64,000 nucleotides of DNA from Apoderus coryli (taxonomy: Eukaryota > Arthropoda > Insecta > Coleoptera > Attelabidae), in the NCBI GenBank assembly GCA_911728435.2, contig OU452204.1:15190001-15254000 (forward strand), written 5' to 3'. Numbering within the stretch: position 1 is the first letter of the stretch; each line of letters begins with the position of its first letter. The position numbers were made by a program, and so were the translations under genes. This document shows, piece after piece, positions 43,945 to 56,092 of the stretch. The notes beneath the pieces are model-generated. The model saw only the letters and a program-made list of their open reading frames with translations. It did not search any database and was not told the origin of the DNA.

Positions 43945-44421
43945 AATACCCGGACACTCTGCTATTCGGGGAAACGAAGCAGCAAATAAGTTAGCAAAAA
44001 AGGGAGTGTTTGGTAGGGCCTGCACCGTTCAGAATTAAGGTGGAAACAGGCAGCAATTAATACTCTAGCAAAATCTTCCTGGCCTGATACACTCCAAGAA
44101 ATTTCTTCTTGGAAACTTCAATCATGAAAGATCCAAAATCTGTTTGTGGTATCGAGAAGTTTGAAGACTCGTTGTACTGCCCTCTAAGGAGTTTTGCCAA
44201 AAAACTTTTTTTTCTTATTTATCCTACGGATTTATTCCACATATGGCAAAATTAGACCTAGAAGAGGGCGACGAATTCAGATTCTGTAGAGAGGCGGAAG
44301 AAACTCCTGATCACCTAGTAACAACATGCGCCGCTCTCAGAAGCCAACACAAGGAACATTTTGGGCATGAAATCGTGCAAGATGAAGTTGTGTCTGCCAA
44401 GCTACTGGAGTTCATAAAATA
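43945..44421 (+). pseudogene. RNase H and Cys-motif tail of a LINE, with a foreign patch
   Basis: PGHSAIRGNEAANKLAKKGV (43950-44009) is the end of a LINE RNase H. Then ATCATGAAAGATCCAAAATC at about 44123 is shared with 28983 of the related copy. At 44142-44200 the LINE match is replaced by bases reading GTGGTATCGAGAAG..TTGTAC.TGCCCTCTAAG, which resemble the 3' end of the mariner at 30905. The LINE tail resumes as HMAKLDLEEGDEFRFCREAE, ETPDHLVTTCAALRSQHKE and ends KLLEFIK-stop. Here the His and last Cys are kept and the first Cys is Phe, the opposite of the copy at 28840. Confidence 0.65.
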
Positions 44422-45439
44422 AGAGCTCTAGAACCTGACGTAGAGTTGTAACTTGAGACACAGTTCAAGCAACTCATGACAGGGGACACAATAGACCATC
44501 AGCTGGCAGTGTATCAGACACTCCTAATTTTAATCCTAATCTTAATGTCAAACAACGTAAAAAATTATATGGAGAAACCACGAATCTCGGTAGGTATTTT
44601 CAACCAAAAAAACTAGTGACCACTAAGTTTCTTATCGCTTTTGGTATCAAAACATTTTAAACCAAAATATTTAAAGCACATTCAGTAAAAATAAAAACAA
44701 AAATAAAAAATTTTGTTCTTCTTTTTTGAAAACTTCAAATATCATTTTAGCGTATATAAATATGCAAATCTGCCAAATGTCAACTTATACACTTATAAAT
44801 ATATTCGTATTACCAAAATTTTAGCACACCTTGTATACCAACTATTAAGATATTTCATCACACGTTCATAACGAGCAGCCAACTCGTGTGTGCCATTACT
44901 ATTTTTGTAGAAAGGAGGGTTGAGTCTTTTTTATTGTCCCAAATACAGTTTTATGGGACGTCCTTAATGAGTTTTTAGACACTTTTTCGAATTTTATGGT
45001 GTCTGGTCGAATTTTAGTTATTGGTGAATAATAGAATGACAGCATGGCTTTGGCTTTTTTATTTTATTAATGGTTATTATCCACATAATTTTCCAGTTTT
45101 ACTGGAAATTTATTTTAATGTGAAAATAAGCATCTTGGGTGAGCAAACTTCAAAAAATTTACATAGTGAGTGTATACTTAAATAGAATTGGAATATGGAT
45201 TCACAACCAGCTTTGCCAAAATTTTCTTGATGTCTTACAAATGTCAGAAATTTGTTTGATTTCGCATTATTTTAAAGGCACACAGTTTTGTTGGAGTTTG
45301 GTCTTCTCAGATTTATTCAATAATAATAATTAAACATTTATTAGTTCACATGATGATCAATAATACAGTAATATAATTACCTACAGTTTTGCCGTAACAT
45401 CCTCTTTAAATCTCAGCTTGTTATCCATGATAAGTCCGA
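44422..45439. other. No recognisable gene
   Basis: No domain recognised. ACACCTTGTATACC at 44827 is a mariner-type end. Confidence 0.35.
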
Positions 45440-46100
45440 AATTTTAAGATAAGAGAAGAGAAATAAGAGGCATACAGTCTTTTTTGGATTTAATTTAAGT
45501 AAGTGGTCATTGGATATTTCTAAAAGACATTGTAAATCTTCGTTCATTTGCGCAACAGCTATATATTTATGTCAGATGGATTAAAAGTCCTGTGAATTTG
45601 CGTATCGTCAGCATACAGATGGTATATTGAACTTTTGTCAGAAATTTGTGGTACCTATACATGGTATCCAAGATAGGAGCAAGGATGCTGCCTTGGGCTT
45701 TGATTTTTACACTACTTGAAATGTTGTTTTTAATAGATACACGTTGAGTTCACTCAATCAAAAAAGATTTAATAGGGCTGGATGCTTATTCGCTGACACC
45801 AACATATTGTAACATTGAGGTTTTTTTTGAGGTTAAAATCTTATGATTGATCTTTGTATAATCAAGGAGAACCAGTATGATTGCCTTATTTTCATCAAGT
45901 GACCGAAATGTATCATCCGTCACTTTGGATAAAGCCTTTGCACAACCGAAGCCCCTCGTAAATCCCGATTGTAAAGGGCATATGGGATTATTGGTTGCCA
46001 AATGATCAAGAATCTGTAACTCCATCGCTTTCTCCAATACTTTAGACTTTAGACAATACTGGGAGCACAGAGACAGAGCGGACATCAGCAAATAAAACGG
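45440..46100 (-). pseudogene. LINE reverse transcriptase remnant
   Basis: The minus strand reads KSKVLEKAMELQILDHLATN, NPICPLQSGFTRGFGCAKAL and DENKAIILVLLDYTK (motif A) in one frame; the frame is disturbed by a partial duplication (LTSKK / LQYVGVSE). Further on, in other frames, NEDLQCLLEISNDHLLKLNP marks the region after motif C and matches LAWLVEISNAHCLQINPTK of the LINE at 61805. Motif B and C are not readable. Same broad group as 61805. Confidence 0.65.
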
Positions 46101-46565
46101 GATTCGCTACAAATACAATTTTGTAGGTATAATCACAGTATATTTAAAGGGAGACAGTTAAACCACTATAAAATCTAACCGAAATATTGTATATCTCGCT
46201 CAGCATCGGTCGTCACTCTTTTCTGGAGGCAGTTGGGAGACTCGATTGGTTCTGATTTATACCGGTTGACCTGCAGCATGCACAAGAGTATTATTATACC
46301 AGTTGCACTTTCTTATATGAGATTAAATACTTTTTACTGAAATAAATAATAATAAGATTGATTAATTTTTAATTAAAAATAATAATTTGATATTAGAACA
46401 AAAACTTTGTTTTCCGCTATATTCTTAAAATTAAATTGTACAATAATTTATAAAAATGTAACTAGATATACGTTGCATATTTATCTTTGTTTAAACTTAC
46501 ACAAGAAAAGATTATAAAATAAAATTTTTCTTATTTATTATTCTTGAACCTTGATCTTCAAATTT

Positions 46566-47183
46566 CTTTTATTTTTCTTGTATTGGGTGAGATTCACAAT
46601 CATACACAAAAAAATTTTTTTTTAACTATTTCTTTAATAGTTTCATGTCGTCTTTTTTTTTTCAACGTTTCAACAAGACTCACCTTGTCTTTTTGAAGAT
46701 ATTCTGTGGTGGTTGGGGTGAGGTAAACCTAGAATACTTCGACAATTCCAAGGACTCAAAGCAATCGGACGCAACTTCGAGATTGTCAATAACTCTGATG
46801 ATGCCGTGGACAGAGTAGCGGAACTTTTGCTTTCTACGAAAACACGTACTTTCTTAGGTCGTAGGTACAGAGACAGTTTTCATCATTTTCAAACCAAAAT
46901 TGTGTTGAAAAGCTTATTAAATTAGCCATTCAACTGTTGTTGTGGGTGTTCATTATTAATTCCTTTTTGCACAGAATTTGCAATAAATTCATATAGAGTT
47001 CGATGCACTTAAAGTTTAAATTTTGAATAAAACCCCAACCACTACAGAATTTCTTGAAAAAGACAAGCTGAGTTTTGTGGCAACGTTGGAAAAAAAGACA
47101 TGCAACTATTAAAGAAATAGTTCAAAAAAAAATTTTTTGTGTATGATTGTGAAACCTCACCCCAATACAAGAAAAATAAAATA
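46566..47183. mobile_element. Foldback element with about 155 bp inverted arms
   Basis: Left arm 46566-46719 and right arm 47030-47183 are inverted copies: TTTTTCTTGTATTGGG, TCACAATCATACACAAAAAA, AACTATTTCTTTAATAGTT, CAACGTT, CTTGTCTTTTT and ATTCTGT.GTGGTTGGGGT all recur as reverse complements. The 310-base centre is more GC-rich and includes an open stretch LKAIGRNFEIVNNSDDAVDR without a known match. AACTATT..AATAGTT inside each arm is itself a small palindrome. No transposase seen. Confidence 0.75.
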
Positions 47184-48729
47184 AAATATTTACAAAATAA
47201 CTTAAGTTAAAACCCAGTAGGTTTCACATAACAAAGTTCTCCAGATTAAGAATAGACGATTTGATTATTTTGGCACATGTGCCTACATAATATAAGAACC
47301 GCCCTCGTAAGAATCATTTTTAAACATGCGTGCATAGATGCCCCCGTAATTCGCTTTCTCGGCTATTTTCTATTGTCGCATGTCCTAATACGCGGCATTT
47401 CTGTGTAAACGCTCCACAAAGGGTACCGACGAGGAGAAGGTATACCAGGGAATATTAACTAAAGACTAAACTGTAGGTATACTGTCTCTCATATTTACGC
47501 TGGTATAATATACGCTTTCTTCAATAATATTTTGGTAGTAGCTGCTAGAAAAAGCGGGGAAAAATAAAGTAGGCCTAGTATTTTGAAATTTTATTTTTAC
47601 TGATTTTTTGATTCTTCGTAAGTTTTCTTAATAACATTTTCATCCGAAAGGACACTTTACTAGTGCGAAAAATCAGTATTTTGAAAATTTGCAAGGCATA
47701 CTTGATTTTACTAAATTAAAATTGTCTCGAATTAGTTTCAAACGAAGCAGGGCTGGACCCCAGCAGAAGATCAAATTTAAACTTGAAAAAGTGTAATCTT
47801 TTACAATAGTCGTTTCACCTATCCGGGGACACACGGTATATAAAGAAATAAATGATACAAATCTTTATAAATTTTTCTAGAGCATTTCCCAATTTGGTTA
47901 AAAAATGCGAACTAAAAAGGTCGCCAAAATTGGGCCCTGCTAAGATTAGCAGATTATTTTTCTACTCATAGCTGATGTCGATTAATTCAATAATGTATGA
48001 ATATTTTTAAAACCAGCTGAACAATTTTGTAAGTAGATATTAAAATATCATTTCCAATGTAATAAAATGTCGGTAAACATTTTTAACAAGCATCATAAAT
48101 CAAAAATAAAAATATAATATGAAGAAAAGGGGCGCCGATATAATTTTTCGCTCGGCGATGATTGTTAACATTAAATACAGGTCGCCAATTTATTACATCC
48201 AGTCACTGCTGTTTGAGAAATGCAAAAAATTAGCATATACATGAAATATGCAATCTAGTTTACAGTTTTTTTTTTGTCATTACCAGGTGATCATAAATTG
48301 TAACAACCTGTTATATGAATTATATTTTAATGTTATTTTTGTTAATATTTTTCATGTTGTTTGATAGATATATTGCCTTATAAATGTTAGAAAATGATAC
48401 ATTAGCGCTTCATTAGACACAACATAATCGTTCACAATTTTATATAAATTATAAACTGGACGATGTCAAAAATAGATGCACGACGACGACGTACTGCATA
48501 AATGCAGCGGCAGGACCGTTTTTTGATATCAAAGATTCGTTGAATAAATCTTGGTCTCTATTAAACTAAAAAACGCTCGAGCTTGTCGCGAGGATAATAA
48601 ATATTGTCGAAAATTAGCTGAACTATTCATCAAAGATAATTGTTGTGTAATTATTGTTCATAATTCAACATTTTTATTCCTCAAAGAAAAGTAATTAGAA
48701 TCCTTTTGGAATTACGAAAACGCAACGAA
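47184..48729. other. No recognisable gene
   Basis: No domain recognised on either strand. Confidence 0.35.
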
Positions 48730-49128
48730 TGAATTTATCAACTTTGGTGGATCGCCACCTTCGTGGTGATCTAAGACAGACTTTTAAAATCGTTAGTGAC
48801 TATTACAGCATTAATCTGGATTTATTTCACATGAAATAGGCGAGAACTTAGGGGTCATTCTAAAAAGCTGTCTAAAGAAAAGTGCTCAAAAATGGGAAGA
48901 AGAATTTTTTTAACCAATAGGGTGGTCTATGGGTGGAATAAACTTCGGGAAGAAACAGTGATCGCGACAACGGTGAAGTCGTTTAAAAGCAGAGTGGATG
49001 ATGAACATAGGGGATATGTCTGGAGCGATGATACACTATTTTTGATGATTAATTTCAGAGTGGTGAAACATTAAAGTAGTTACATTTGGAGACCGCTCAC
49101 TACTTTAGATTAATAATAATAATAATAA
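48730..49128 (+). mobile_element. LINE 3' end with AAT tail
   Basis: LSTLVDRHLRGDLRQTFKIV then GRRIFLTNRVVYGWNKLREE and TVKSFKSRVD follow the C-terminal pattern RRLRGDL-E-FKI..FFSNRVV--WN-LPEEVV-A-S-N-FK--LD of CR1/L2-like LINEs. The tail is TAATAATAATAATAATAAAA. The frame shifts once near 48836. Heavily 5' truncated. Confidence 0.7.
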
Positions 49129-49204
49129 AATGACCCAAACTATACAGAAGCAGTATTGGTTAAGACTAAAAAGCTGAAAAAGAACTGCATCTGCAGCTGA
49201 AACC

Positions 49205-50735
49205 ATGCATAATAGTATTTGTGGCTTTGGAGTCAAGCTAGAGAATGACTTCGCTGCTACGGCACTCTGGGCGAGCCGTAGTACCTGTAGGCGCACGAGT
49301 GCGACCACTAAGTGGACGACTTTGATCTCGTTATACGTCGCACCAGAGGTTCTGCATCATTGTGTGATCTGGAAGTTCTTAGTGACAAACCGGCGAATGT
49401 GTGATGGCCGTTCAGTTCCAGATTTGGGACTGTGGAGTATCCTGCACTCGTGACGAAGCAGAGCTTTTTAGGATCCACTCTGCTCACTCTGCATGGAGAG
49501 GGGTATAAAAGGTGCCAGTCCACCAATAAGCCTGTTACCATCGATACAGAAGGAGTAGGAAAGTTTTACTCCAACGGTCTATTGCTGCTAACCAAATGCG
49601 CAGTATACAAGATCTTGTTATTACAAACACACTTTCAGACGACATGGCAACATTCAAGGTCTAGACACTCTCATTTGACCGACTACGTAATTGTTCGCGC
49701 TCGTGACCGTGCGATCCAGTATAACCCTACGTCTACATGTAAAACGAGCACAACGGAGAAGGAAATAAGGCGGAAGCTTAATATCGAATGCCTAAGTGAC
49801 AAATGAGTGTTTCCAACAACACCTGCAGACCAAGCTCCCCGAAGAATATTCGGAAGATATTGAAGAACAGTGGTCATTATTTAGGTTCTCTGTGCCCTCT
49901 GCTGGGGGGGAGACGGTAGGCTTTGTGAGACGAAAACACCAGGATTGGTTCGACGAAAATGCTGAAGAGCAGCGTAAAATATGCATCACCTGGCAAAATG
50001 ACCGCAACCCAAGATCAAAAAAGCGTCTCTGGCGAAGTCTGAAGTACAACAAAGATCTCGATATCTGTAGAATCTGTGGTGGACTGCTAAATCGATCGAA
50101 ATGCAACTACTAGCCGAGAGCAACAAAACCAGAGCTTTCTTCCATGCCACTAAGGCCATTTGCGGCCCGTCTGCACTAGTCTCAATCCACTGCAAACCAG
50201 GGAGGGCTCTCGTCTTCTAAGAGATTGCACCTCAATCGGTTCTCGGTGGAAGATCAATTTTCAGGAACTACTATACAAGGACACGAATGTCAACAATGCT
50301 ACACTCGATCGGTTGTAACATAGACCAATCCAACAACACTTAGGAGATGTACCTTCCCTACAAGAAGTTAATAAAGCTATTCGACAATTTAAAAACAACA
50401 AAGCAGCTGGCTCTGATGGTATATTTCCTGAGCTTTTAAAGAAGGAAGACCAGTAATGTTGGAATATTCTCATGTTCTGTTAACCAAAATATGGAACACC
50501 GAAACTGTGCCTGCTGAAATGCGAAATTGTCACTATATTTAAGATAGGTTCGTATATGGAAACTATCTTGGCATCTCTCTCCTCTACATCGCCAAAAAGT
50601 GCTTGAAAAATTTTTGTCCAATCGTCGATAAAGATCGTATTACAGATTTGATGGCGACGGATTCCTCAACCTTCGTAGACTGCAAGCTGAGACAAAGATC
50701 GTATCAACATCAGTCAACAGCCTCGCTACTTCAAA
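49205..50735 (+). pseudogene. LINE with endonuclease C-terminus and RT N-terminus
   Basis: A 5' part (49225-49350) is shared with 26155-26290. Then NGLLLLTKCAVYKILLLQTH, TTWQHSRSRHSHLTDYVIVR and ARDR are the end of the AP-type endonuclease (the conserved Ser/Asp/His region is degraded; HLTDYVIVR is kept). Next come RRKLNIECL, EEYSEDIEEQWSLFRFSVPS, RRKHQDWFDENAEE, ESNKTRAFFHATKAICGPSA, FKNNKAAGSDGIFPELLKK (start of the RT), and GNYLGISLLYIAKKCLKNF. It ends after CKLRQRSYQHQ before motif A. The order matches the widespread animal LINE often annotated as craniofacial-development-protein-2-like. Many frameshifts. Confidence 0.8.
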
Positions 50736-51566
50736 AAAAAAAAAGAAGTTTGGACAATATAAAGGTTATGCAAAGATGAAGATCGTTACCTCCTAATTAT
50801 TATAATTCTTTTAATTATTAATATTCGTTCAATATTTTTTTGTTTTATTTCATTTAATCTTTTTCTCTGTTTTGTTTTTGGTTTTTGCTAATTTTAAACA
50901 TGATTTTCGTTATTGCTGACTAACATAGACTCGGCTTAATATTCCTAATATGTACCTAGGTTTATTTTAGAAGACTTCGACATCGCTGCTTGGCCTAGAA
51001 TCTCAATTTCCTCAGTGGTTTTCTGCTCTTTGCACAATTTAGATGTCAAAACAAAACTCACTTAAATACAATACCCCATAGACCATTTTGGTAACACCTA
51101 CCCATAACGACCGCTGTCGAAATGTATATCAAACATTTTGAAAATCGCAATTTCCTTTATGGCTAAAATGTGGTAGCGCCGGAACGATATCCCACAGGAA
51201 AAGTGTGTGTGTATACGGAAAAGCATAGTACGAAACGAGTATTCAGTGCGTTCGAATGCCACGGGGCCATTTTGAATACCAAACGAGCTTACAGGGGTGC
51301 ATATATTATCGATATATGTATAACTCAGCTGAAGTTTCACCCACATTGGAATTAGTAAACGAACACACATTATGTTGTTAGTATGAAGTATTATAGACTG
51401 GTAATTTGGATTTGATCTCCTGACTTATAGAATTCTATGCCAAAGAGCCTTAAACAATTAGTTTTCGCTTTACCTGACAGCAGAGTTATCTTATCAAGTA
51501 CGTAAATTACCGGAAAATCGAGCTAAGCAGTGACGAAGAGTTAAGCCCTACACCTCCTGATTTCTG
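50736..51566. other. No recognisable gene
   Basis: A 90-codon minus frame at 51098-51370 is open without a known domain. Confidence 0.3.
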
Positions 51567-51741
51567 ATATTGCTAGAGCTGCGATTCGTACCCTTGTACC
51601 GGAAAATGCAAAGAGACAGTATGAAAGGACATACAGTCAATTCAAAAAGTGGTGTAGAACGAAAAATCTTGAAAAAGTGAGTGTAAATGTTCTGTTAGCA
51701 TATTTGGAAATGAAATCGCACTCCTATGTACTACATTTTTA
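51567..51741 (+). pseudogene. N-terminal piece of a second tyrosine-recombinase-like gene
   Basis: DIARAAIRTLVPENAKRQYE then RTYSQFKKWCRTKNLEKVSV and NVLLAYLEMKS. The pattern P--SK--Y---Y--F--W---------S---LLAYL is the core-binding (SAM-like) domain that precedes the catalytic domain in insect Crypton / phage-integrase-like proteins. The frame stops before the catalytic part. It is a different subfamily from 3958-4728. Confidence 0.5.
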
Positions 51742-52704
51742 AATTATAATTGAACATATAATAAAGGCATTTAAAGACGGTCGTAGAAAAATACATTTAC
51801 TCATTCATTTCATTATTCATATGCCTTGTATAATCAACTGGTAGATATCAACGTAAAAACATAGAAATTAAAGCTGGTGATTAAACAATTATAAAAAAAA
51901 AATAAAGGAAATTACAGCATGCAAAGGTACCATTGATGAATTGCATTTGGAAGGTGAGACACGTCCTCTACTATGACACATCATGTAACATGCGGTGGGG
52001 CCCCAACGGCTACAATTAAATTATTACAGATTCCTACGTGACCGGCTTAATGCGGTAAATATGACGTTCCGTGAAGTCTATGTTGAGGTAATGACAAAAC
52101 GTATCTCTATGGTAATGAAGTTTTATTTTTTATTTGAAAATGCCTGGTTTTAAAAAAGTCGACGTATAGTATAGATTGAATTTTTGAAATATGAAATTGG
52201 TAATTTGCACTTTGATTTTTAATATATTGTATCAATTGTAGTTTCAGCTTCGCAATCTCTTTTATTCCTTTATCATTTCTTCATTTGTCACAAACTTTTT
52301 TTCACACCATAAACGTGATCATTCTTTTGAACAAATCATGATCTCGAGGTGCTAGCTGCTGTTTGATTTGCAGCTCCATGAATTTATTCTCGGCAATAAT
52401 AATTGAATGTATGACTCAAGTCGAGTGTCTTTAACGAGGAGAGTTTGTCAACCCGTGGGACACTTCAATAAGAGCTTTGATTGTATCTTGATGTCTTATC
52501 AACTTCGTTTGCCTTAACTTTAACGGACTGATAGTCGAAATACTAGTGGAACTCTTGATCAGTCATGCACTTTGTATAAAATAACAGCCTGTCAGTAATT
52601 ATATGGTCGGATTTTCTTCAGAACAGTTTTGGAGGGGAATTGCAATTTCCATTGACCGCCCATTATCAGCAGCATCTTTCTAAAACTTTCATTTTCCCAT
52701 AGAC
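51742..52704. other. No recognisable gene
   Basis: No domain recognised. Confidence 0.35.
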
Positions 52705-52813
52705 GTTTGGTAATTTGGGTAGTATGGTTGTAATAATTAAAACACTGTTTAACGGTATGTACAAAACTGAATATTTATTAATATGGAAAAGAGTGTGTTT
52801 GAGATTTAGGTTG

Positions 52814-53303
52814 TTAAAATCTGGCCTCCATAACTGTGGGTTTCACGCAGTCTATTATTGAGTCAGCTCGGTCTGCAATCTCTTCTAAGCTGAGGTCAGT
52901 GTGTGCTGCCAAGATGGGCTGCACACTAGCTGATAACCGGTTGAACCACAGTGCGCGTAATACGGTATCGTGCACGTTAGATCCGGCAAGAGTTTGGATG
53001 TGCCGTAGAAACTGCGATGGTTTGCAGTCACCCATCTCTACGAGTTCTAAGAGACGGCGAGTTTTTTGGTCTTGAGACGCACCCATACGCTTTATCACTT
53101 GTTCTTTTAATATAGTGTAAGGACTTACCGGGGGTTCGTTGAGGACTAAATCCCGTACCTCAGTGGCAATACGCGAATCGAAGGTCTCTATCACATATGC
53201 GTACTTCTCGGATTCCGCCGTAATACCAGCACGCGCGAAACACTTTTCCACTCGCGAAAACCATAGCTCCGAGTCCATGTCGCGATATTTGTCGAACGGG
53301 CAT
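52814..53303 (-). pseudogene. Gag of a Ty3/gypsy-like retrotransposon
   Basis: After ATG at 53303-53301 a one-base slip (ATGCCC-G-TTC) leads into the gag frame FDKYRDMDSELWFSRVEKCF, ARAGITAESEKYAYVIETFD, YTILKEQVIKRMGASQ, then RRLLELVEMGDCKPSQFLRH, VLRALWFNRLSASVQPILAA and LEEIADRADSI, ending KPTVMEARF-stop. The pattern W--RVE--F---GI--E--K-----, GD-KPSQFLRH and LW--RL---VQ-IL is typical of gypsy-group Gag in arthropods. No CCHC knuckle is present before the stop, so the C-terminus is lost. The frame is otherwise clean over 160 codons. Confidence 0.75.
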
Positions 53304-53354
53304 TTTTTTTGATATTTTAAAATTACACAACTACACAAATTACCGCACAAATAA

Positions 53355-53373
53355 GATCACGTCGGGGTCACCA
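53355..53373 (-). other. Primer-binding-site-like sequence
   Basis: On the minus strand TGGTGACCCCGACGTGATC directly follows the LTR 3' end and precedes gag by about 50 bases. TGG at the start complements the CCA end of a tRNA. Which tRNA is used was not determined. Confidence 0.55.
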
Positions 53374-53706
53374 CTTTGGTAATTTGCTGGGTAGTATAGT
53401 TGTAATAATTAAAACACTGTTTAACGGTATGTACAAAACTGACTGGGGTAAAATTATAGAAAAAGCATCTCTGTTAAGAAAGTACCACATCTGGTCGGTA
53501 CGTGGCTTTAACAATAACCACTGCTTTTTCTATGTACGGACTAGGGATTTATTTTGTTCCCGAAAATGAAAAACAGTAAAAAGAAAGTAGAAATATTGGT
53601 GCCAGATGTTTGGACATTTGGTGAAATTTAGAAAACTTTATTTACAACTACTAAACTAAATGTTTACACAGAAATAACTTAAAAAATACATATATACAGT
53701 GTGGCA

Positions 53707-56092
53707 CAATAAAAAGGTTGCCGCAGTATCTACAGAATAAAATACAATATATACAGTGTGGCGCAAGAATAGTGGTCGCCACAGACGTTAGTGAATGCGT
53801 TGAAACAAGTTATGGTGTGGTACTTGGCGATCAGAATGTCTCTCCCTTGCTTCTGCCGAATTACCGCTCGCCATTCCCTACAAGTAATGCATTTCGCACA
53901 TTTCAGTGTTTGTGTAATTATTCATTTTTAATTTTGTAATACAAAGTTACTTTTTGCAGGTACAAATTTAATGTTATTGTTTTATTTTTAATCAATAAAC
54001 AATGAACTAATTCTGCTTTTGACAGGAGGTATCTTTTGTTTGAAAATTTAAAGCCTTCTTGATTAAAAAATTATTAAATTTTTTTACACAAACGCTGACA
54101 TGTACGAAATGCGTTACTTTTTTTGCGGTTTGGAAAACTTTGAAAATACAACATTTTTACCATTTTTTTTTTATAATTTTGCAATTATGAAGTTAACGTT
54201 TAATTAGTAGATAGAAAAAAATATTTTTTTCAGAAAAATTGACCATGTTTTTCAACAAGTTGATTTTCATCGAAAACTGTAAACTTTCGAGCTTATGACC
54301 AAAAGCACCCTTTTGTGTAGAAGACATTGGCAGTTCAAACGGATATCTTAAAACCATATTTTTTCCAGTAGCATATAAATTGGGGAGAAAAACACCCACT
54401 ACTTCTTCAAAATCTTCATCAATTATGAAAAATCTTGCACAAAACATAGCTTACTATGAGTAGAAAATGCTTACAAAAGCTGTTGTCTGTACGATAAACG
54501 GTTACGGAGATATTCGCAAAAAAACTAATTTCTTTTTAAATTTCAACACACTGTATCTCGAAAATGGTGCATATTTTAGAGAGGATAATAGAAACTGTTT
54601 TTCATATTTTTGGACCAGCTCTCACATCCTAAATTATATATTATGGAACACCCTGTATAATAGAATTTATTTTTTATATTGCGGTTCACACTGAGTGGCT
54701 CAGTATCATTGAAGTGATATTTAGAATAAATAAAACAAAAAATGTTCAGCGGTTTATATTGTAATAATTAGTATCTATTTGGTTATAAGTTGCTGATAAT
54801 AATAATGTATGATCTTATAACTTTCACCTCAGCTGCTCTTCTCGATAAAGCGCCAAACGTTTCATTAAAACAACTTTAAAATGACAGTTTAAACTTTAAC
54901 ATTAACAAAACTCACTTTTAATAACAGCATGTATACCTAAAACTTGTATATGTCAAATAATGACTGCCCATTATTCATTTAACACATTAAAAGTTTAAGT
55001 ATGTTTCTCATGCCACATTATTGTTTACAGTTGCCTACCTACGCTCTTGATTAACATAAGACATATCTTATAATGGAACTAAACAAAAATTTAATCACTA
55101 CCTTTGGTGTTTTAACACAAATTTAAACAGCGCTCAAAATAATAATAATAATAATAATAAAATGAAAACAAAATAAATAAATTATTGTTGACAACCATTA
55201 TGAATTTAACTTAAACACCATACTATATGTGTTATTAAGAATAGGTTGGGAAATAATAGGCTTTCCAGAAAAAAAAGTAACTCCGACTAATGGTTAAGTA
55301 CGTTATATACTTAGCACCTACGTGTCCATGTTCTTTTAACACCTTTCGAGATCTTTTTTTTTGTTTCAATTTTACTTACATTCGCACGTTTCTATATGAG
55401 ATAATTGCTAATAGTAAATGTTAGTTGTCATTATTTAGAATATGCATTTATCTTCCACGAAATATGAAAATAATAATCTGTGTGATATTTCAGTGCAACA
55501 TCTGCTCTTCTGGAATTGAAGACCAAGCCCTTTTGAAAGTATACCCTGTCATTTTTTAGTTGAGTCTACATTCTCACTATGGAAATAAATAGAAACGGCA
55601 CATCTAATACATCACGGTAATTGACGAAGGATAGCAGATATCTGGTTAGACGTTTAAAGAAAATTACAGTAGCTTGAGAACCCAGACAGCAGAACCCATT
55701 GATCTCTGCTGGGGAATAGAGTTTTATAAGGCAGATCATAGTTTATTGCTGGAGGCATTCCATCCAAGTTCATTCGCAAAATGCTGTGACTTTCAATCGG
55801 CCAGCAGTCTGTTGTCCTCCATATGAGCCTCTACCTACCTCTAAACAACATGGAACTGGAAGCATCAAGGAGGCCTTGAAGAACTGCAATATAACAAGCA
55901 ACTTCACATGGTAGGTACTGGAATTGTCTAGGAATATACTGAAGCGCATTAAGGACAAGATTCGGAAGAAAAAGTGTTCACTGCTTGTAATAATAGACCT
56001 TTTCAGAATTAGGCTAGAATTAACAAATATAACAACAATAATTGAAAGTATACAATATGATTGATATATAACATTCACCCGGAGCTGCTTTC
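53707..56092. other. No recognisable gene; tandem copy of an LTR-like end
   Basis: TATACAGTGTGGC(A/G)CAA occurs twice (53693 and 53752), the second possibly a further LTR start. Later sequence has no recognisable gene. ACACCCTGTATAA at 54648 is a mariner-type end. On the minus strand just after the integrase (56080 down) GGGTGAATGTTATATATC may mark the start of a gypsy 3' LTR. Confidence 0.35.
55138..55161. repeat. (AAT)n microsatellite
   Basis: Eight uninterrupted AAT units. It is followed by AAAATG like the LINE tails, but there is no LINE coding sequence beside it. Confidence 0.8.

Larger units (their letters stand above)
52705..53706 (-). mobile_element. Internally deleted Ty3/gypsy-like LTR element
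   Basis: A 62-65 base direct repeat (52705-52770 and 53375-53442; TAATAATTAAAACACTG, TTTAACGGTATGTACAAAACT) flanks a gag gene. On the minus strand the upstream copy is followed directly by a primer-binding-site-like TGGTGACCCCGACGTGAT, so these are the 3' ends of the two LTRs. The upstream LTR may begin with TGTGCCACACTGTATATA near 53706, about 330 bases long. Protease, RT, RNase H, integrase and most of the 3' LTR are missing between gag and 52770. Confidence 0.65.

Noticed and set aside
46792..46830. CTGATGATGCC..GCGGAAC in the foldback centre as a hammerhead
   Set aside because: Stem II would have only two pairs and GAAA is GGAA; likely chance.
49105..49541. Several overlapping minus frames opposite the LINE
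   Set aside because: Shadows of the + strand LINE coding sequence.
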